This document shows, piece by piece, positions 13,380 to 21,926 of a DNA stretch of 64,000 nucleotides (positions are counted from its first letter, which is position 1; the number at the start of each line of letters is the position of its first letter). The notes beneath the pieces were generated by a model. That model did no database searches and was not told the origin of the DNA. It worked only from the letters and a program-made list of their open reading frames with translations. This stretch comes from Variovorax paradoxus_P (GTDB taxonomy: Bacteria > Pseudomonadota > Gammaproteobacteria > Burkholderiales > Burkholderiaceae_C). Made by a program: the position numbers and the translations under genes. The stretch is taken from NCBI RefSeq assembly GCF_050627025.1, contig NZ_CP192472.1; one strand, 5' to 3'.

Positions 13380-14972
13380 ATGAGCAGCAATCGCTATCCC
13401 ATCATCTACGTGCGCGGCTACGCCATGACCGAGGCCGAACGCGACGACACGGCGGCCGACCCGTTCTGCGGCTTCAATGTGGGCTCCACCGTGTACCGCG
13501 CCACCGTCAAGAAGGACGCGCCGGCGCAGAAGTTCGTCTTCGAATCTCCGGTGGTGCGTCTCCTCGCGGACTTCCAATACCAGAGCGTGTATCAGAACGG
13601 CCTCGACATTCTGGACAACGACTGGAAGCCCTCGCCCGACGAAACCGGCAAGGACGTGGACGGCATTCCAGCTGCGTCCATCGTCATCTACCGCTACTAC
13701 GACAGCGGCTCTGAACTGCTGGGCGACGGCAAGTCGCGCGACGTGAAAATCTACGCGCAGGGCCTTGGCAAACTGATTCTCAGAGTGCGTGACCTGGTCG
13801 CGCTGCGCGAGGGCGCCGCCTTTTCGCCCGCGGACTTTCGCTGCTACCTGGTGGCGCATTCGATGGGCGGCCTGGTCGTGCGGGCCTTCTTGCAGAACCC
13901 CACGCTCGCCGAGCCCGCCGCTCGCGCCTGTGTCGACAAGGTGTTCACCTATGCCACGCCGCACAACGGCATCGACCTGGGCGGAGTCAACGTGCCGGGC
14001 TGGCTGACCGCGAATGAGATGAACACCTTCAACCGCGAGAAGATGTCGGAGTTCCTCGACACCGCACCGGTCGACGGGCGTATGGACTACCTCCCCGCCG
14101 CGGCCTTTCCGGCCGAGCGCTTCTTCTGCATGGTGGGCTCCAACCGCGGGGACTACGAGGCGGCGAAGGGCCTGTCGCGCATGTTCGCGGGCCACGGCAG
14201 CGATGGGCTGGTGCGCATCGAGAACGCCTCGCTCTGGTCCATCGACGAGGCAAAGCGCAGCAAACCCGTTGCCACCGCCTACGCCTTTCGTTCGCACTCG
14301 GGCTACTTCGGCATCGTCAATTCCGAGGAGGCGTACCAGAACCTGGTGCGCTTTCTGTTCGGCGACGTCCGCGTCGATCTCTGGTTCGACGTCGACGGCG
14401 TCACCTTGCCGCCCGACCTGCCCAAGGACGCCGACGTCGATGCGCTCTACCAGGTAGAGCTGCTCGCCGCCCCGCGCGGAAAGCGGTGGTACCTGAGCCG
14501 TCGCGTGGCCGAAGAAGATTCGCCCGCCTGCCGCACCCACAAGGAACTCACCGATCCGGCCAAGCCCGAACGCCGCTCGATCTATCTGTCGACCGTGTTC
14601 CTTGCCAACAAGGCACGCGTGAAGCAGGACCGGCCAACGCTGGCCTACGCCATGACGCTCGGGGTGCGCGTGCCCGACTACCAGGTCAACAAGAAGTTCT
14701 GGCTCGACGGCCACTACGAGGGCAGTTCGCTGTTCCGCGACACGCTCGTGATCGAGCTTGCGCCACCCCAGGCGGACGATCAGGCGCAGAACTGGAACAT
14801 CAAATACGGCTGGCAGACCGACACCGCGGGCAAAGCCTCGCTGCCGATGAGTTCGACGCAGCTGGCCAATGGCAAGCAGCAGTGCATCGTGCCGCTTTCG
14901 AGCCTGGGTGCGGCAGCGGCTGCGCCGGGTATCAGCGGCAAGGTGCGGCTGGAGGTGAGCGCCTGGAATTGA
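13380..14972 (+). CDS. Alpha/beta hydrolase, lipase-like (PGAP1-type core)
   Basis: A 530-residue protein starting MSSNRYPIIYVRGYAMT. The opening strand IIYVRGY corresponds to the HGF/oxyanion strand of esterases and lipases. The nucleophile elbow is VAHSMGGLVVRAF near residue 160 (Ser in AHSMG), and YATPHNG follows. About 300 C-terminal residues outside the hydrolase core have no motif I can place. No signal peptide is visible. The substrate is unknown; a GPI-deacylase-like or triacylglycerol-lipase-like fold is all that can be claimed. It is a single gene, divergent from the MBL lipoprotein. Confidence 0.75.
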   Translation: MSSNRYPIIYVRGYAMTEAERDDTAADPFCGFNVGSTVYRATVKKDAPAQKFVFESPVVRLLADFQYQSVYQNGLDILDNDWKPSPDETGKDVDGIPAASIVIYRYYDSGSELLGDGKSRDVKIYAQGLGKLILRVRDLVALREGAAFSPADFRCYLVAHSMGGLVVRAFLQNPTLAEPAARACVDKVFTYATPHNGIDLGGVNVPGWLTANEMNTFNREKMSEFLDTAPVDGRMDYLPAAAFPAERFFCMVGSNRGDYEAAKGLSRMFAGHGSDGLVRIENASLWSIDEAKRSKPVATAYAFRSHSGYFGIVNSEEAYQNLVRFLFGDVRVDLWFDVDGVTLPPDLPKDADVDALYQVELLAAPRGKRWYLSRRVAEEDSPACRTHKELTDPAKPERRSIYLSTVFLANKARVKQDRPTLAYAMTLGVRVPDYQVNKKFWLDGHYEGSSLFRDTLVIELAPPQADDQAQNWNIKYGWQTDTAGKASLPMSSTQLANGKQQCIVPLSSLGAAAAAPGISGKVRLEVSAWN

Positions 14973-15012
14973 AGAGAGAAGCGGACTGAGATGGCTCACA
15001 ATTGAGCCTGAT

Positions 15013-15426
15013 ATGCACTACTTGCTCTTCATCGGCGCCTTCATCTTCTTCGCCTTCTTGGCGCCGCTCAAGCTCACAGTGGCCGTCTGCGCGCTCGTGC
15101 TGTTCGTGACTGTGGTGGTGAAGATCTCTGCGCAGGTCGTCGCGGGGGTCTCGCCGACGTTGAGCGAATCCTTCAAATCGGTTTTCTACGCCTCCCTGTT
15201 CGTGGCCCTGGCCCTTCTCGCGTTCGTGAGCTTTTCCAGCGGAACGGGCATTCACCAAGTCGACGGGTTGCCCGCCTTGGCGGTAATGGCGGGGCTGTTC
15301 GTCGCCTATACGCTGGGCTTCCAGCTTGGCATCGGCACATCTTTCGGCGCCAGCGCGGTCATTGCGCTCATCTCGACCCTGCTGTCGGGTGTCATCCTCT
15401 GGTCTATCAAAGGCCTTGCTTTCTAA
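15013..15426 (+). CDS. Polytopic small membrane protein
   Basis: A 137-residue protein made almost entirely of four hydrophobic segments (about residues 1-32, 52-75, 82-105 and 112-135). The only polar loop is short. No family is recognised. Its stop is five bases before the start of the cysteine hydrolase gene, suggesting co-transcription. Confidence 0.7.
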   Translation: MHYLLFIGAFIFFAFLAPLKLTVAVCALVLFVTVVVKISAQVVAGVSPTLSESFKSVFYASLFVALALLAFVSFSSGTGIHQVDGLPALAVMAGLFVAYTLGFQLGIGTSFGASAVIALISTLLSGVILWSIKGLAF

Positions 15427-15430
15427 CGCC

Positions 15431-15970
15431 ATGCTGAAAACCGCCGTTCTCGTCATCGACATGCAGCGCGGCCTCTATGACGATCTGCCGCGCCCTCACG
15501 AAGCTGGCGAGGTCGCGCAGCGGGTCAATGCTCTGACGGAGCGTGCCCGCGCCGCGGGGGTGCCGGTGGCCTTCATCCAGCACGAGAACACCATCGACCT
15601 GGAATTCGATTCCGAGCGATGGCAACTTGCCGATGCGTTGCGCGTGATTGCGGGCGATACGAAGATTCGCAAGACAACCTCCGACTCGTTCCTGCGCACG
15701 CCGCTCGAAGCGTGGCTCGCCGGCCAAGCGGTGCAGCGCGTGGTGATCTGCGGCTATTCCTCGGAGTTCTGCGTAGATAGCACCGTGCGGCGTGCCGCCG
15801 CGCTGGGCTACGAGGTGGTGCTTGCGGCCGACGCGCACACCTCGCACGACAAGCCGCACGCCACGGGTGCCTTCATTCGTGCGCACCACAACGCCACGCT
15901 GTCGGACATCACGAGCTTTGATGTGCCGATCCGCGCGGTGGCCAGCGCGCAGATCGCGTTCGGCGATTGA
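15431..15970 (+). CDS. Isochorismatase-family cysteine hydrolase
   Basis: A 179-residue cytosolic protein. The catalytic triad is visible: Asp in VLVIDMQRG near residue 10, Lys in RKTTSDSFL and Cys in CGYSSEFCVDSTVR, followed by AAALGYEVVLAADAH. This is the nicotinamidase/isochorismatase fold; the actual amide or vinyl-ether substrate is not determined by these motifs. It sits directly downstream of a small membrane protein gene and upstream of a large palindromic repeat. Confidence 0.88.
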   Translation: MLKTAVLVIDMQRGLYDDLPRPHEAGEVAQRVNALTERARAAGVPVAFIQHENTIDLEFDSERWQLADALRVIAGDTKIRKTTSDSFLRTPLEAWLAGQAVQRVVICGYSSEFCVDSTVRRAAALGYEVVLAADAHTSHDKPHATGAFIRAHHNATLSDITSFDVPIRAVASAQIAFGD

Positions 15971-16123
15971 ACCGGAAGCTCACGGCTTCGGGTGCGAGGA
16001 GGTTTCCGTAGATGTCGGAGGCGAGGGCTGCACGCATCTGTGGGTTTGTCCGGCAAGTGGCCGCGAGATCTTGGTCCTGACGTGTTTCTTGTGAGCGCAT
16101 TCGGGGCTGGCGCAAAGGCCACC

Positions 16124-16333
16124 GGGTACTCCCCTCCGCGAATGTCCCCCGCCTTCGGCTCCTCCTTTATTTCGCTGCGGGGAGCACCCGATGCCCTGTG
16201 CACTGGGGTGCGCTGCTGGTGTGCGGCCGATCAACGACCGTTGCTCATAACGCGCCCGTCGGTGGGGTGCCTTGCGCAGCGAAATAAAGGAGGAGGCCGC
16301 AGGCCGGGGGACATTCGCGGAGAAAGGTACCCC
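16124..16333. repeat. Long imperfect inverted repeat (about 65-base arms)
   Basis: This covers most of the 394-base gene-free stretch 15971-16364. The left arm (16124-16189) and right arm (16265-16333) are near-identical in inverted orientation; both contain CCGCGAATGTCCCCCG and TCCTCCTTTATTTCGCTGCG or their complements. About 75 bases with smaller dyads lie between. No open reading frame in it resembles a protein. A truncated, related fragment lies at 40811-40843, so this is an interspersed, non-coding palindromic element (REP- or MITE-like). Confidence 0.8.
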
Positions 16334-16364
16334 GTCGGCGGGTGCGCACCCCGAACAACGTTGG

Positions 16365-18038
16365 TCAATCCGCCCCCGGCCGCCAGACCCGCGCCAGCGC
16401 ACTGAGCTTCCCGCGAAACCCCAGCCTATCGTTGGACAGCGCATCGATGAAGTCAGACAGCCGCTGCGATTTCACCATCGTGTAGATCGTGAGCCAGGTC
16501 GTAAAGACGAACACCACCCCGAACCAGAGTGCCTTGCGCCACAGCGGCGCATCGGCCTCGGCCAGCAGGTTCATGCCCAGAAAGCCCGTGGTGACGGTGC
16601 CGATCAGACCGAACAGCGTCACCACCGTAAGCCGCACCACGGTGCTCGCCTGCCGCCGCAGGCTGTCTGCATCGAGGTAGGTGTTCATGTCGGCGATGCG
16701 CGACTTGACCTCGTCGTAGAGCGGGTCGAGCCCGAGGTGCGTGGTGCACATGTGCGAGAGCGCGCGCACTTGCGCCTGCTCTGAAATCTCGTGGAACCAG
16801 TAGCGGTGGGTAAAGCGCAGAAAGCGCTCGAAGCTCGAGCGGATGGCGCGCTTGAACTGCTTCACGCTCGGCGTGCTGCGAATGTCGAGCCCCTTGAGGG
16901 CCTCCACCAGCTGGTCCGAGAACATCAGCAGCGAGGCCTTCTGGAAATGCGCGATGAGGAACAGCAGGAAGTGCTGGTGCCTGAACTGCGCGAGCACGCC
17001 GCGGTCGCGGCAGCAGAAGAACTCGGAACGCGCGTCGCCGACCACGATCAGCGCATGGCCGTTGCACAGATAGCGCGTGTTCGGCGCAGCGCCTGCATCG
17101 ACCCAGAAGCGGTCGTAGCAGTACTTGTGCTCGAAGTCGGCCAGGTGCTGCTCTGCATAGGGCAGGTGGGCATCCCGCGCCGCATCGGCCTCGGCGGCAC
17201 CGGTGACCAGGCCGAGCCGGATGAAGTCGTTGCGCGAAAGGCGCTTTGGATCGTCGAGCGAAAGGTATGCCATTACCGGCATGCGGTAGTACTCGATCTG
17301 CCTGTAGCGCAGCACGCCGGGGTCGTCCGAATGGTCGCTTACCAGCGGCTGCATCAGGTAGGCCCAGTGTGCCGAAATGCGCGGTGCCCGGTGCTCGGCC
17401 ACATGCGCAAGAAATGCGTCGCGGTGCTGTGCATCCGATCTTGCGAGCACGCTGCCGTCGGCCGCCAGCCATTCGACGCTGGCCATGCAATGCAGTGCGC
17501 CACCGTCGGCGCCCCAGCCGGCCGGGTAGGCGCGGCCGAAGCGGTAGAGCAGGTCTTGCGCCTGCGCGAGGCTCAGGTTGTCCGCGCCGACTTCGAGGTT
17601 GAGCAGCACCACGTCGACGTCGAAGAAGAAATACAGGTCGCAATGCACCACGTCGAGCGTGATGGGTGCGTCGCCGGCCTGCGGCACCATGCGCACGGCG
17701 GCGATGTCGTGGCGCCGAAAGATGCGCATCGGCGAATCGCCGTCGTTGCCGTCTTCTTCCCCGCTCCTGCTCCTGGAGCGGCCCTCGCCGTAGAGAAAGC
17801 GCTGCACGTAGGGCAGGAAGCTCACGAACTCGTTGTAGTGGCGCTCGTGAAAACGGCTGCTGTCACCCGTGTATTCGTCGATCTCTTCGCGCCAGGGCGA
17901 GGCGTCGCCCATCTCGCGCAGCACGTGCCAAGGGCCGTGGTGCGTGGGCTTGGCGTCAGGCGCCGGCATGAGCCGCAAGGGCCAGAGAAGGGCTTGCCTG
18001 AAATGCTGCACGGCAGGTGCTGGGGGTGTATTCAGCAT
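16365..18038 (-). CDS. Large protein with CorA-like C-terminal membrane domain
   Basis: A 557-residue protein. The last about 100 residues hold two hydrophobic segments (about 468-486 and 502-521) joined by a GFLGMNLL loop, with GMN at 488-490. That is the signature layout of CorA-family divalent-cation channels. A long helical stretch (about 380-460) before it matches the CorA stalk helix. The N-terminal about 370 residues are not obviously the CorA cytoplasmic domain and contain a Ser/Arg/Glu-rich linker near 85-100. Probable role is divalent metal transport; the N-terminal function is unknown. It is divergent from the sugar-acid operon. Confidence 0.65.
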   Translation of the reverse strand: MLNTPPAPAVQHFRQALLWPLRLMPAPDAKPTHHGPWHVLREMGDASPWREEIDEYTGDSSRFHERHYNEFVSFLPYVQRFLYGEGRSRSRSGEEDGNDGDSPMRIFRRHDIAAVRMVPQAGDAPITLDVVHCDLYFFFDVDVVLLNLEVGADNLSLAQAQDLLYRFGRAYPAGWGADGGALHCMASVEWLAADGSVLARSDAQHRDAFLAHVAEHRAPRISAHWAYLMQPLVSDHSDDPGVLRYRQIEYYRMPVMAYLSLDDPKRLSRNDFIRLGLVTGAAEADAARDAHLPYAEQHLADFEHKYCYDRFWVDAGAAPNTRYLCNGHALIVVGDARSEFFCCRDRGVLAQFRHQHFLLFLIAHFQKASLLMFSDQLVEALKGLDIRSTPSVKQFKRAIRSSFERFLRFTHRYWFHEISEQAQVRALSHMCTTHLGLDPLYDEVKSRIADMNTYLDADSLRRQASTVVRLTVVTLFGLIGTVTTGFLGMNLLAEADAPLWRKALWFGVVFVFTTWLTIYTMVKSQRLSDFIDALSNDRLGFRGKLSALARVWRPGAD

Positions 18039-18073
18039 CGCTGCAGTGTAGGCAGAAGGCGCATCGAAAAGCT

Positions 18074-18095
18074 GACCTAGGGGAATCCCTAGGTC
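18074..18095. promoter_or_regulatory. Perfect 9-base inverted repeat in divergent promoter region
   Basis: GACCTAGGG and CCCTAGGTC are separated by GAAT. The element lies 5 bases upstream of the PtxS-type operator, between the CorA-like gene and the ABC transporter operon. It could be a second regulator site or a hairpin in the leader of the leftward gene; there is no T-run, so it is not a clear terminator. Confidence 0.5.
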
Positions 18096-18099
18096 GCTC

Positions 18100-18113
18100 T
18101 GAAACCGGTTTCA
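18100..18113. promoter_or_regulatory. PtxS-type operator TGAAACCGGTTTCA with adjacent -10
   Basis: A perfect 14-base palindrome, identical to the operator described for the LacI-family repressor PtxS of Pseudomonas. A TATAAG hexamer at 18114-18119 directly follows it and could be the -10 box, so bound repressor would block the promoter. The first gene starts at 18172, and the regulator gene itself is the last gene of the run at 23994. Binding is inferred from sequence identity and context. Confidence 0.75.
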
Positions 18114-18171
18114 TATAAGCTGCAAGCATTGCTTTTGGGGCACGTGCACGGCAACGCCCGTGCTCGCAAAC

Positions 18172-18843
18172 ATGAACTACCAGTTTCAATTCGACGCCGT
18201 CTTCGCTGCCTGGCCGCTGCTGCTCAAGGGCACCTGGATCACGATTCAGCTTTCGCTTTCCGCCACGCTGATCGGCCTGGTGGTCGCCATCTTCTGCGCC
18301 TGGGGCAAAACGTCGGGGCCGGCGTGGCTGCGCTTTGTCATCAACGCGTACATCGAGGTCATCCGCAATACGCCGTTCCTGGTGCAGCTGTTCTTTTTCT
18401 TCTTCGCGCTGCCGGCCATCGGTCTGCGCTGGTCGCCGCAAACGGCCGCGCTGGTGGCCATGGTGGTGAACCTCGGCGCGTATGCAACCGAAATCATCCG
18501 GGCGGGCATCGAGTCGATTCCCAAGGGGCAAATCGAAGCGGGCAGGGCGCTCAATCTCAAGCCGTGGGAGATCTTCCGCTTTGTCATCATCAAGCCCGCG
18601 CTCAAGGCCATCTACCCGGCGCTCACGAGCCAGTTCATCCTGCTGATGCTGAGTTCGGCGGTGGTGTCGGTCATTTCGGCCGACGACCTGACCTCGGTGG
18701 CCGCCAACCTGCAGTCGCAAACCTTCCGCAGCTTCGAGATCTACATCGTCGTGGCTGCCATCTACCTTGCGCTGGCGCTGGCTTTCTCGGCCATGTTCAA
18801 GTTCATCTACAAGCGCACGCTCAACTATCCGGACCGCCGGTAA
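18172..18843 (+). CDS. ABC transporter permease, polar-amino-acid type (first)
   Basis: A 223-residue inner membrane protein of the HisM/GlnP family, with about five hydrophobic segments. The EAA loop that contacts the ATPase reads IEAGRALNLKPWEIFRFVII, and the family stretch VIRNTPFLVQLFFFFFALP is present. I took ATG 18172; ATG 18160 is possible but adds only four residues. The operator at 18100 and the downstream kgu-like genes suggest the substrate is a sugar acid such as 2-ketogluconate rather than an amino acid. That substrate call is an inference. Confidence 0.88.
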   Translation: MNYQFQFDAVFAAWPLLLKGTWITIQLSLSATLIGLVVAIFCAWGKTSGPAWLRFVINAYIEVIRNTPFLVQLFFFFFALPAIGLRWSPQTAALVAMVVNLGAYATEIIRAGIESIPKGQIEAGRALNLKPWEIFRFVIIKPALKAIYPALTSQFILLMLSSAVVSVISADDLTSVAANLQSQTFRSFEIYIVVAAIYLALALAFSAMFKFIYKRTLNYPDRR

Positions 18844-18870
18844 CAACCCACGGACGGAGCAAGACACATC

Positions 18871-19524
18871 ATGCGTACCTTCGGTTTTCCCGAATTCCTG
18901 TTCATCCTCGAGGCGGCCAAATGGACGCTCGCGCTCTCGGCCATTGCCTTTGTGGGCGGCGCGATCCTCGGGCTGATCATTGCGCTCATGCGCACGTCCG
19001 AGTCGGCATGGGCGCGCGGCGTTTCAACCACCTTCATCCAGATCTTCCAGGGCACCCCGCTGCTGCTGCAGTTGTTCCTGGTGTTCTTCGGGGCGCCGGT
19101 GCTGGGGCTGGACATCAACCCATGGATCGCCGCGGGCGTGGCGCTCATTCTCAACAGCGCGGCGTTCCTGGGTGAAATCTGGCGCGGCTGCATCGAGGCG
19201 GTTCCGCGCGGCCAGTGGGAAGCCGCCGAGGCACTGAGCCTCAAGTACAGCGCGCGCATGCGCGACGTGGTGCTGCCGCAGGCTTTCAAGATTGCGCTCG
19301 CACCCACGGTGGGCTACCTGGTGCAGATCATCAAGGGCACCTCGCTCGCAGCCATCATCGGCTTCGTGGAGGTGACGCGTGCTGGGCAAATCGTCAACAA
19401 CGCCACCTTCCAGCCGCTCATCGTGTTCTCGGTGGTGGCCGCCATCTACTTTGCGATCTGCTGGCCGCTCTCGCTGCTGGCCGGGCGCATGGAACGCAAG
19501 CGCGCGCAAGCGCTCGCACGCTGA
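18871..19524 (+). CDS. ABC transporter permease, polar-amino-acid type (second)
   Basis: A 217-residue partner permease, paralogous to the preceding one. It shows the TTFIQIFQGTPLLLQLFLVFF segment's conserved QGTPLL core and the EAA loop WEAAEALSLKYSARMRDVVL. Two different permeases imply a heterodimeric channel. It is 27 bases downstream of its partner, with a GGACGGAGC-type ribosome site. Confidence 0.88.
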   Translation: MRTFGFPEFLFILEAAKWTLALSAIAFVGGAILGLIIALMRTSESAWARGVSTTFIQIFQGTPLLLQLFLVFFGAPVLGLDINPWIAAGVALILNSAAFLGEIWRGCIEAVPRGQWEAAEALSLKYSARMRDVVLPQAFKIALAPTVGYLVQIIKGTSLAAIIGFVEVTRAGQIVNNATFQPLIVFSVVAAIYFAICWPLSLLAGRMERKRAQALAR

Positions 19525-19591
19525 TCCGTCGTTTTCATCTTTTCTTTCTCTGTTCTCGTCGCTTCCTTTTCATTTTCAGGAGACACATCCA

Positions 19592-20389
19592 ATGACCCGT
19601 ACCACCACTCGCCGCGTTGCGCTGGCAGCCCTTGGCCTTGGCGCCGCGCTCACCGTGTTCGCACCTTTCGCGTCGGCCCAATCCGTGGCCGACATCAAGA
19701 AGAAGGGCGAGATCACCATCGGCATGCTGGTCGACTTTCCGCCCTACGGCACCACCAACGCGCAGAACCAGCCCGACGGCTATGACGCCGACGTGGCCAA
19801 GCTGCTCGCCAAAGATTGGGGCGTCAAGGCCAACATCGTGCCGGTGACCGGCCCCAACCGCATTCCTTTTCTGCTGACCAACAAGGTCGACCTGCTGGTC
19901 GCCTCGCTGGCCATCACGCCCGAGCGTGCCAAGCAGGTGCAGTTCTCGCAGCCCTATGCGGCCGCCACCATCGTGCTGTACGGCGCCACCAAGACGCCCA
20001 TCAAGACCGCAACCGACCTGAAGGGCCTGCGCGTGGGCGTGGCCCGCGCTTCGACGCAAGACGTGGCAGTGACCAAGGCCGCACCTGAAGGCACCGAAAT
20101 CCGCCGCTTCGACGACGACGCATCGGCCATGCAGGCGCTGATCTCGGGCCAGGTCGACGCCATCGGCTGCTCGGTGACCGTGGCTGCGCAAATTGCCAAG
20201 CGCGTGCCCGCCGGCAGCTACGAAAACAAGTTCACGCTGGTGCAGCAATCGATGGGCATTGCAATGCGCCCTGGCCAGGAAGAGCTGCACAAGGCGGTCA
20301 ACGAATTCGTTGCCAAGAACACCGCCAATGGCGAGCTCAACAAGCTCTACCAGAAGTGGCTGCAGGCCGACCTGCCGAAGATGCAGTGA
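19592..20389 (+). CDS. ABC transporter substrate-binding protein (SBP family 3)
   Basis: A 265-residue periplasmic protein with a Sec signal peptide (cleavage near SAQ-SVADI). The fold is that of extracellular solute-binding protein family 3: ITIGMLVDFPPYG, DGYDADVAKLLA, LLVASLAITPERAKQVQFSQPY and LKGLRVGVARAST. Members usually bind polar amino acids, but operon context points to a sugar acid. AGGAGA ends 9 bases upstream of the ATG. A pyrimidine-rich 67-base gap separates it from the permease gene. Confidence 0.88.
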   Translation: MTRTTTRRVALAALGLGAALTVFAPFASAQSVADIKKKGEITIGMLVDFPPYGTTNAQNQPDGYDADVAKLLAKDWGVKANIVPVTGPNRIPFLLTNKVDLLVASLAITPERAKQVQFSQPYAAATIVLYGATKTPIKTATDLKGLRVGVARASTQDVAVTKAAPEGTEIRRFDDDASAMQALISGQVDAIGCSVTVAAQIAKRVPAGSYENKFTLVQQSMGIAMRPGQEELHKAVNEFVAKNTANGELNKLYQKWLQADLPKMQ

Positions 20390-20421
20390 ACCGCAAGGGC
20401 TGAAGAACAAGGAACCCCGGC

Positions 20422-21177
20422 ATGACGACGGAATCGATCATCCGCATGGAAGCGGTCAACAAGTGGTACGGTGAATTCCAGGTGTTGACCGGCATCGACC
20501 TATCGGTGCGCCAGGGCGAACGCATCGTGATCTGCGGGCCTTCGGGCTCGGGCAAGTCGACGCTCATCCGCTGCATCAACCGGCTCGAAACGGTGCAGAA
20601 GGGCCGCATTGTGGTCGACGGCATCGACCTGACGGCCGGCGGCAAGAACGTGGACGCGGTGCGTGCCGAGGTTGGCATGGTGTTTCAGCAGTTCAACCTG
20701 TTTCCGCACCTCACCATTCTGGAAAACTGCACGCTTGCGCCGATGCGCTCGCGCGGCATGACCAAGGCACAGGCGGAAGAGGTGGCCATGAAGTACCTCA
20801 CCCGCGTGCGCATTCCGGAGCAAGCGAGCAAGTACCCGAGCCAACTCTCCGGCGGGCAGCAGCAGCGCGTGGCCATTGCGCGAGCGCTGTGCATGACGCC
20901 CAAGATCATGCTGTTCGACGAGCCCACTTCCGCGCTCGACCCCGAAATGGTCAAGGAAGTGCTCGACACCATGATCGGCCTTGCCGAAGACGGCATGACC
21001 ATGCTTTGCGTCACGCACGAAATGGGCTTTGCCCGCAGCGTGGCCGACCGCGTGATCTTCATGGCCGAAGGCAAGATCGTGGAGCAGGCGCCGCCGCAAG
21101 AATTCTTCAGCAATCCGCAGAACGAAAAAACGCGCCAGTTCCTTGGTCAGATCCTGAGTTCCCACCAAGCCCACTGA
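20422..21177 (+). CDS. ABC transporter ATP-binding protein, polar-amino-acid type
   Basis: A 251-residue ATPase of the HisP/GlnQ family. Walker A is GPSGSGKST, the Q-loop is VGMVFQQFNLFPHLT, the signature is LSGGQQQR, Walker B is KIMLFDEPTSALDPEM and the switch histidine is in CVTHEMGFAR. All motifs are intact, so it should form a functional homodimer with the two permeases encoded upstream. Its stop overlaps the next start (ATGA at 21177), linking transport to the metabolic genes. Confidence 0.93.
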   Translation: MTTESIIRMEAVNKWYGEFQVLTGIDLSVRQGERIVICGPSGSGKSTLIRCINRLETVQKGRIVVDGIDLTAGGKNVDAVRAEVGMVFQQFNLFPHLTILENCTLAPMRSRGMTKAQAEEVAMKYLTRVRIPEQASKYPSQLSGGQQQRVAIARALCMTPKIMLFDEPTSALDPEMVKEVLDTMIGLAEDGMTMLCVTHEMGFARSVADRVIFMAEGKIVEQAPPQEFFSNPQNEKTRQFLGQILSSHQAH

Positions 21178-21920
21178 TGTCTTTTCAGGTACTCATTTCT
21201 CTGTCGTCCTTCGGTGCGGCCGAGGTGGGCCGGCACGGCCAGCTCTGGTGCTCGCAACTGGCGCTGGAAGCAGGAGCCGATTCGGTCGAGGTACGCGGCG
21301 AGATGCTGCGCAACCCCGATGCGGAACTGCCTTCGCTCGCAGGGCTTGCCTCTGTGTATTCCAGTCCCGAAGGCCTGTGGGCCGAAGGCGGCTGGCTCGA
21401 CAGCGCGGCGCTTGCGCGCGGCATTGCCGCCGCAACCAGGCTGGGCGCCAGGCGGCTCAAGATGTCGATCGGCGACTTTCGTGCGTCGTCTCACGGTTCG
21501 CTCTGGGGACTGAAGGTGCAGCTCGCCGAAACGCGGGTCGAACTGCTGATTGAAAACGACCAGACCGTTCGCGCCGGCACGTTGTCTGCGTTGCAGGCCT
21601 TCTTCGATGCGGCCGACCGTGCAGGCGTCGAACTTGGCATGACCTTCGACATGGGCAACTGGCACTGGCTTGGCGAATGTCCGCTGCAGGCGGCGCAGGC
21701 GTTTTCGCAGCGCGTGCGCTATGTGCATTGCAAGGGCGTGCAGCGCCTGCCGCACAAGTGGGTGGCGGTGCCATTGGGCGACTCGGCCGCGCCGTGGCGC
21801 GCCGTGCTGCGCGCGCTGCCTGCGGATGTGCCGCATGCCATCGAATACCCGCTCGTGGGCGACGACCTCCTGACCGTTACACGCACGCAAATCGATTTCA
21901 TCCGCTCCGCGCGAGCGTAG
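21177..21920 (+). CDS. kguE: KguE-like sugar phosphate isomerase/epimerase
   Basis: A 247-residue protein of the xylose-isomerase-like TIM-barrel family. Visible strands include VELLIENDQ (metal-ligand Glu), ELGMTFDMGNWHWLGE and YVHCKGV, which hold the metal-binding residues of these epimerases. In Pseudomonas, the KguE gene of the 2-ketogluconate operon belongs to this family. The name here rests on the neighbouring kinase, reductase and PtxS-like regulator plus the operator. Its exact reaction is not established. Confidence 0.7.
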   Translation: MSFQVLISLSSFGAAEVGRHGQLWCSQLALEAGADSVEVRGEMLRNPDAELPSLAGLASVYSSPEGLWAEGGWLDSAALARGIAAATRLGARRLKMSIGDFRASSHGSLWGLKVQLAETRVELLIENDQTVRAGTLSALQAFFDAADRAGVELGMTFDMGNWHWLGECPLQAAQAFSQRVRYVHCKGVQRLPHKWVAVPLGDSAAPWRAVLRALPADVPHAIEYPLVGDDLLTVTRTQIDFIRSARA

Positions 21921-21926
21921 GAACAC

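Noticed and set aside
14993..15008. GGCTCA-CAAT-TGAGCC hairpin before the small membrane protein gene
   Set aside because: Only six base pairs, no T-run, and it lies within the leader; could be chance.
15980..16444. Open frames across the palindromic element
   Set aside because: Similar peptides appear on both strands because of the inverted repeat; no ribosome site or family similarity.
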